A DNA stretch of 23,775 nucleotides from an uncultured Bacteroidota bacterium (lineage in GTDB: Bacteria; Bacteroidota; Bacteroidia; Chitinophagales; Chitinophagaceae): NCBI GenBank assembly GCA_903835145.1, contig CAILMA010000135.1, forward strand, positions 1 through 23,775, written 5' to 3'. Position 1 is the first letter of the stretch, and each line of letters starts with the position of its first letter. The position numbers were made by a program, and so were the translations under genes. The notes under the pieces are model-generated. The model saw nothing but the letters and a program-made list of their open reading frames with translations. It was not told where the DNA came from and ran no database searches. Below, one piece after another: positions 23,153 to 23,775 of the stretch.

Positions 23153-23775
23153 ATGTATAGGTTCCAGGAGTTATATCATTTGTATGCATTGGCGGCGCTA
23201 CCGGTGTTGGTGGTGTTATTTATTGCTGCTATTTATTGGCGAAGGAATAGGCTCAAAAAGCTTGGAGATGAAAAACTGGTGAACAGCCAGATGCTGGGAT
23301 TTATTCCCGGCCGTGGTGCGTTCAAATTTGTATTGCTGGCAATAGCGCTTAGTGCCCTTATAATAGGGTGGGCCAACCTGCAGACCGGGGACAAGATGGA
23401 GAAAGTGGAAAGAAAGGGTGTGGACGTGGTGATAGCGCTGGATGTGAGTAAGAGTATGCTTGCGACCGATATACAACCGGACAGGCTCACAAGGGCTAAA
23501 CAACTGATAATGTTGCTTGCAGACAAGATGCACAATGACAGGGTTGCCTTTATTGTTTTTGCCGGAAAATCTTACTTGCAAGTGCCGCTAACAGTTGATT
23601 ACAGTGCCCTCAAGATGATGGTTCAAAATGCATCGCCATCCATGGTTCCTACTCAGGGTACAGTGATAGGTGATGCTATAGATATGGCGTTGCAATCGTT
23701 CTCACAAACAGAAAAGAAGTACAAGTCTATGATCATCATTTCAGATGGTGAAGACCATGATGAGAAGGCAGCAGA
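23153..23775 (+). CDS. BatB-like VWA-domain membrane protein (3' end outside window)
   Basis: The first 207 residues of a membrane-anchored von Willebrand A protein of the BatA/BatB group (Bacteroides aerotolerance type). Two transmembrane helices flank a short cytoplasmic loop: LYALAALPVLVVLFIAAIYW (10-29) and FVLLAIALSALIIGWANL (59-76). The VWA domain follows, with a complete MIDAS metal site: DVSKS (97-101), the Thr in TQGTVIGDAI (170) and SDGED (198). GVDVVIALDVSKSMLATDI and RLTRAKQLI are typical of BatB. The bat cluster usually contains an MoxR ATPase, a DUF58 protein, BatA and BatB; none is upstream here, since the previous gene is the ferritin-like one. The rest of the cluster, if any, lies beyond the window. 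The gene is cut by the window edge after codon 207. Confidence 0.9.
   Translation, partial: MYRFQELYHLYALAALPVLVVLFIAAIYWRRNRLKKLGDEKLVNSQMLGFIPGRGAFKFVLLAIALSALIIGWANLQTGDKMEKVERKGVDVVIALDVSKSMLATDIQPDRLTRAKQLIMLLADKMHNDRVAFIVFAGKSYLQVPLTVDYSALKMMVQNASPSMVPTQGTVIGDAIDMALQSFSQTEKKYKSMIIISDGEDHDEKAA

Overview
The window looks like an ordinary chromosomal segment of a member of the Bacteroidota, probably close to Chitinophagaceae/Chitinophagales. The evidence is three secreted proteins with type IX secretion (T9SS) C-terminal sorting domains, a BatB-like VWA membrane protein, an outer-membrane beta-barrel protein, a DUF4397 lipoprotein, the adk-obgE pair, and intergenic copies of the Bacteroidota -7 promoter element TAnnTTTG. 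Seventeen protein genes can be supported. No rRNA, tRNA, CRISPR array, transposase or phage gene was recognised.

Layout. 1-2604 (minus): two tandem paralogous WG-repeat exported proteins. The downstream one runs off the window edge, and its signal-peptide frame is broken at a 22-bp perfect inverted repeat. 2849-6299 (plus): an LLM-type flavin-dependent oxidoreductase, an AlkB-like 2OG-Fe(II) dioxygenase and malate:quinone oxidoreductase. 6291-6682: a 7-bp tandem repeat overlapping the mqo stop codon and one solitary hairpin element. 6682-11301 (plus): a T9SS-exported anchor/Reeler-like protein, an array of paired-hairpin repeats (7650-8276), an outer-membrane barrel, an orphan C-terminal transketolase subunit and an M28/glutaminyl-cyclase-like lipoprotein. 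11302-11891: a gene-free stretch with a 119-bp direct repeat and many perfect hairpins. 11892-16678 (minus): two large secreted NHL beta-propeller proteins, each with its own terminator. 16679-17609: 0.9 kb without a convincing gene. 17610-19947 (minus): adk, obgE and a DUF4397 lipoprotein, read in that order, ending at a strong terminator. 20243-22105 (minus): a GH20 beta-N-acetylhexosaminidase, divergent from a ferritin-like putative diiron protein (22292-22936, plus). The window ends inside a BatB-like gene.

The genes do not form one pathway. They mix housekeeping (mqo, adk, obgE, transketolase half), DNA repair (AlkB-like) and envelope/secreted functions. The most unusual content is non-coding: several unrelated families of short perfect hairpins, a paired-hairpin array with an 86-bp period and a distant single copy, a possible MITE-like element at 13905-14074, and an inverted repeat that appears to have damaged a gene start. 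I found no convincing new multi-gene system. The best unnamed protein is the ferritin-like gene at 22292.
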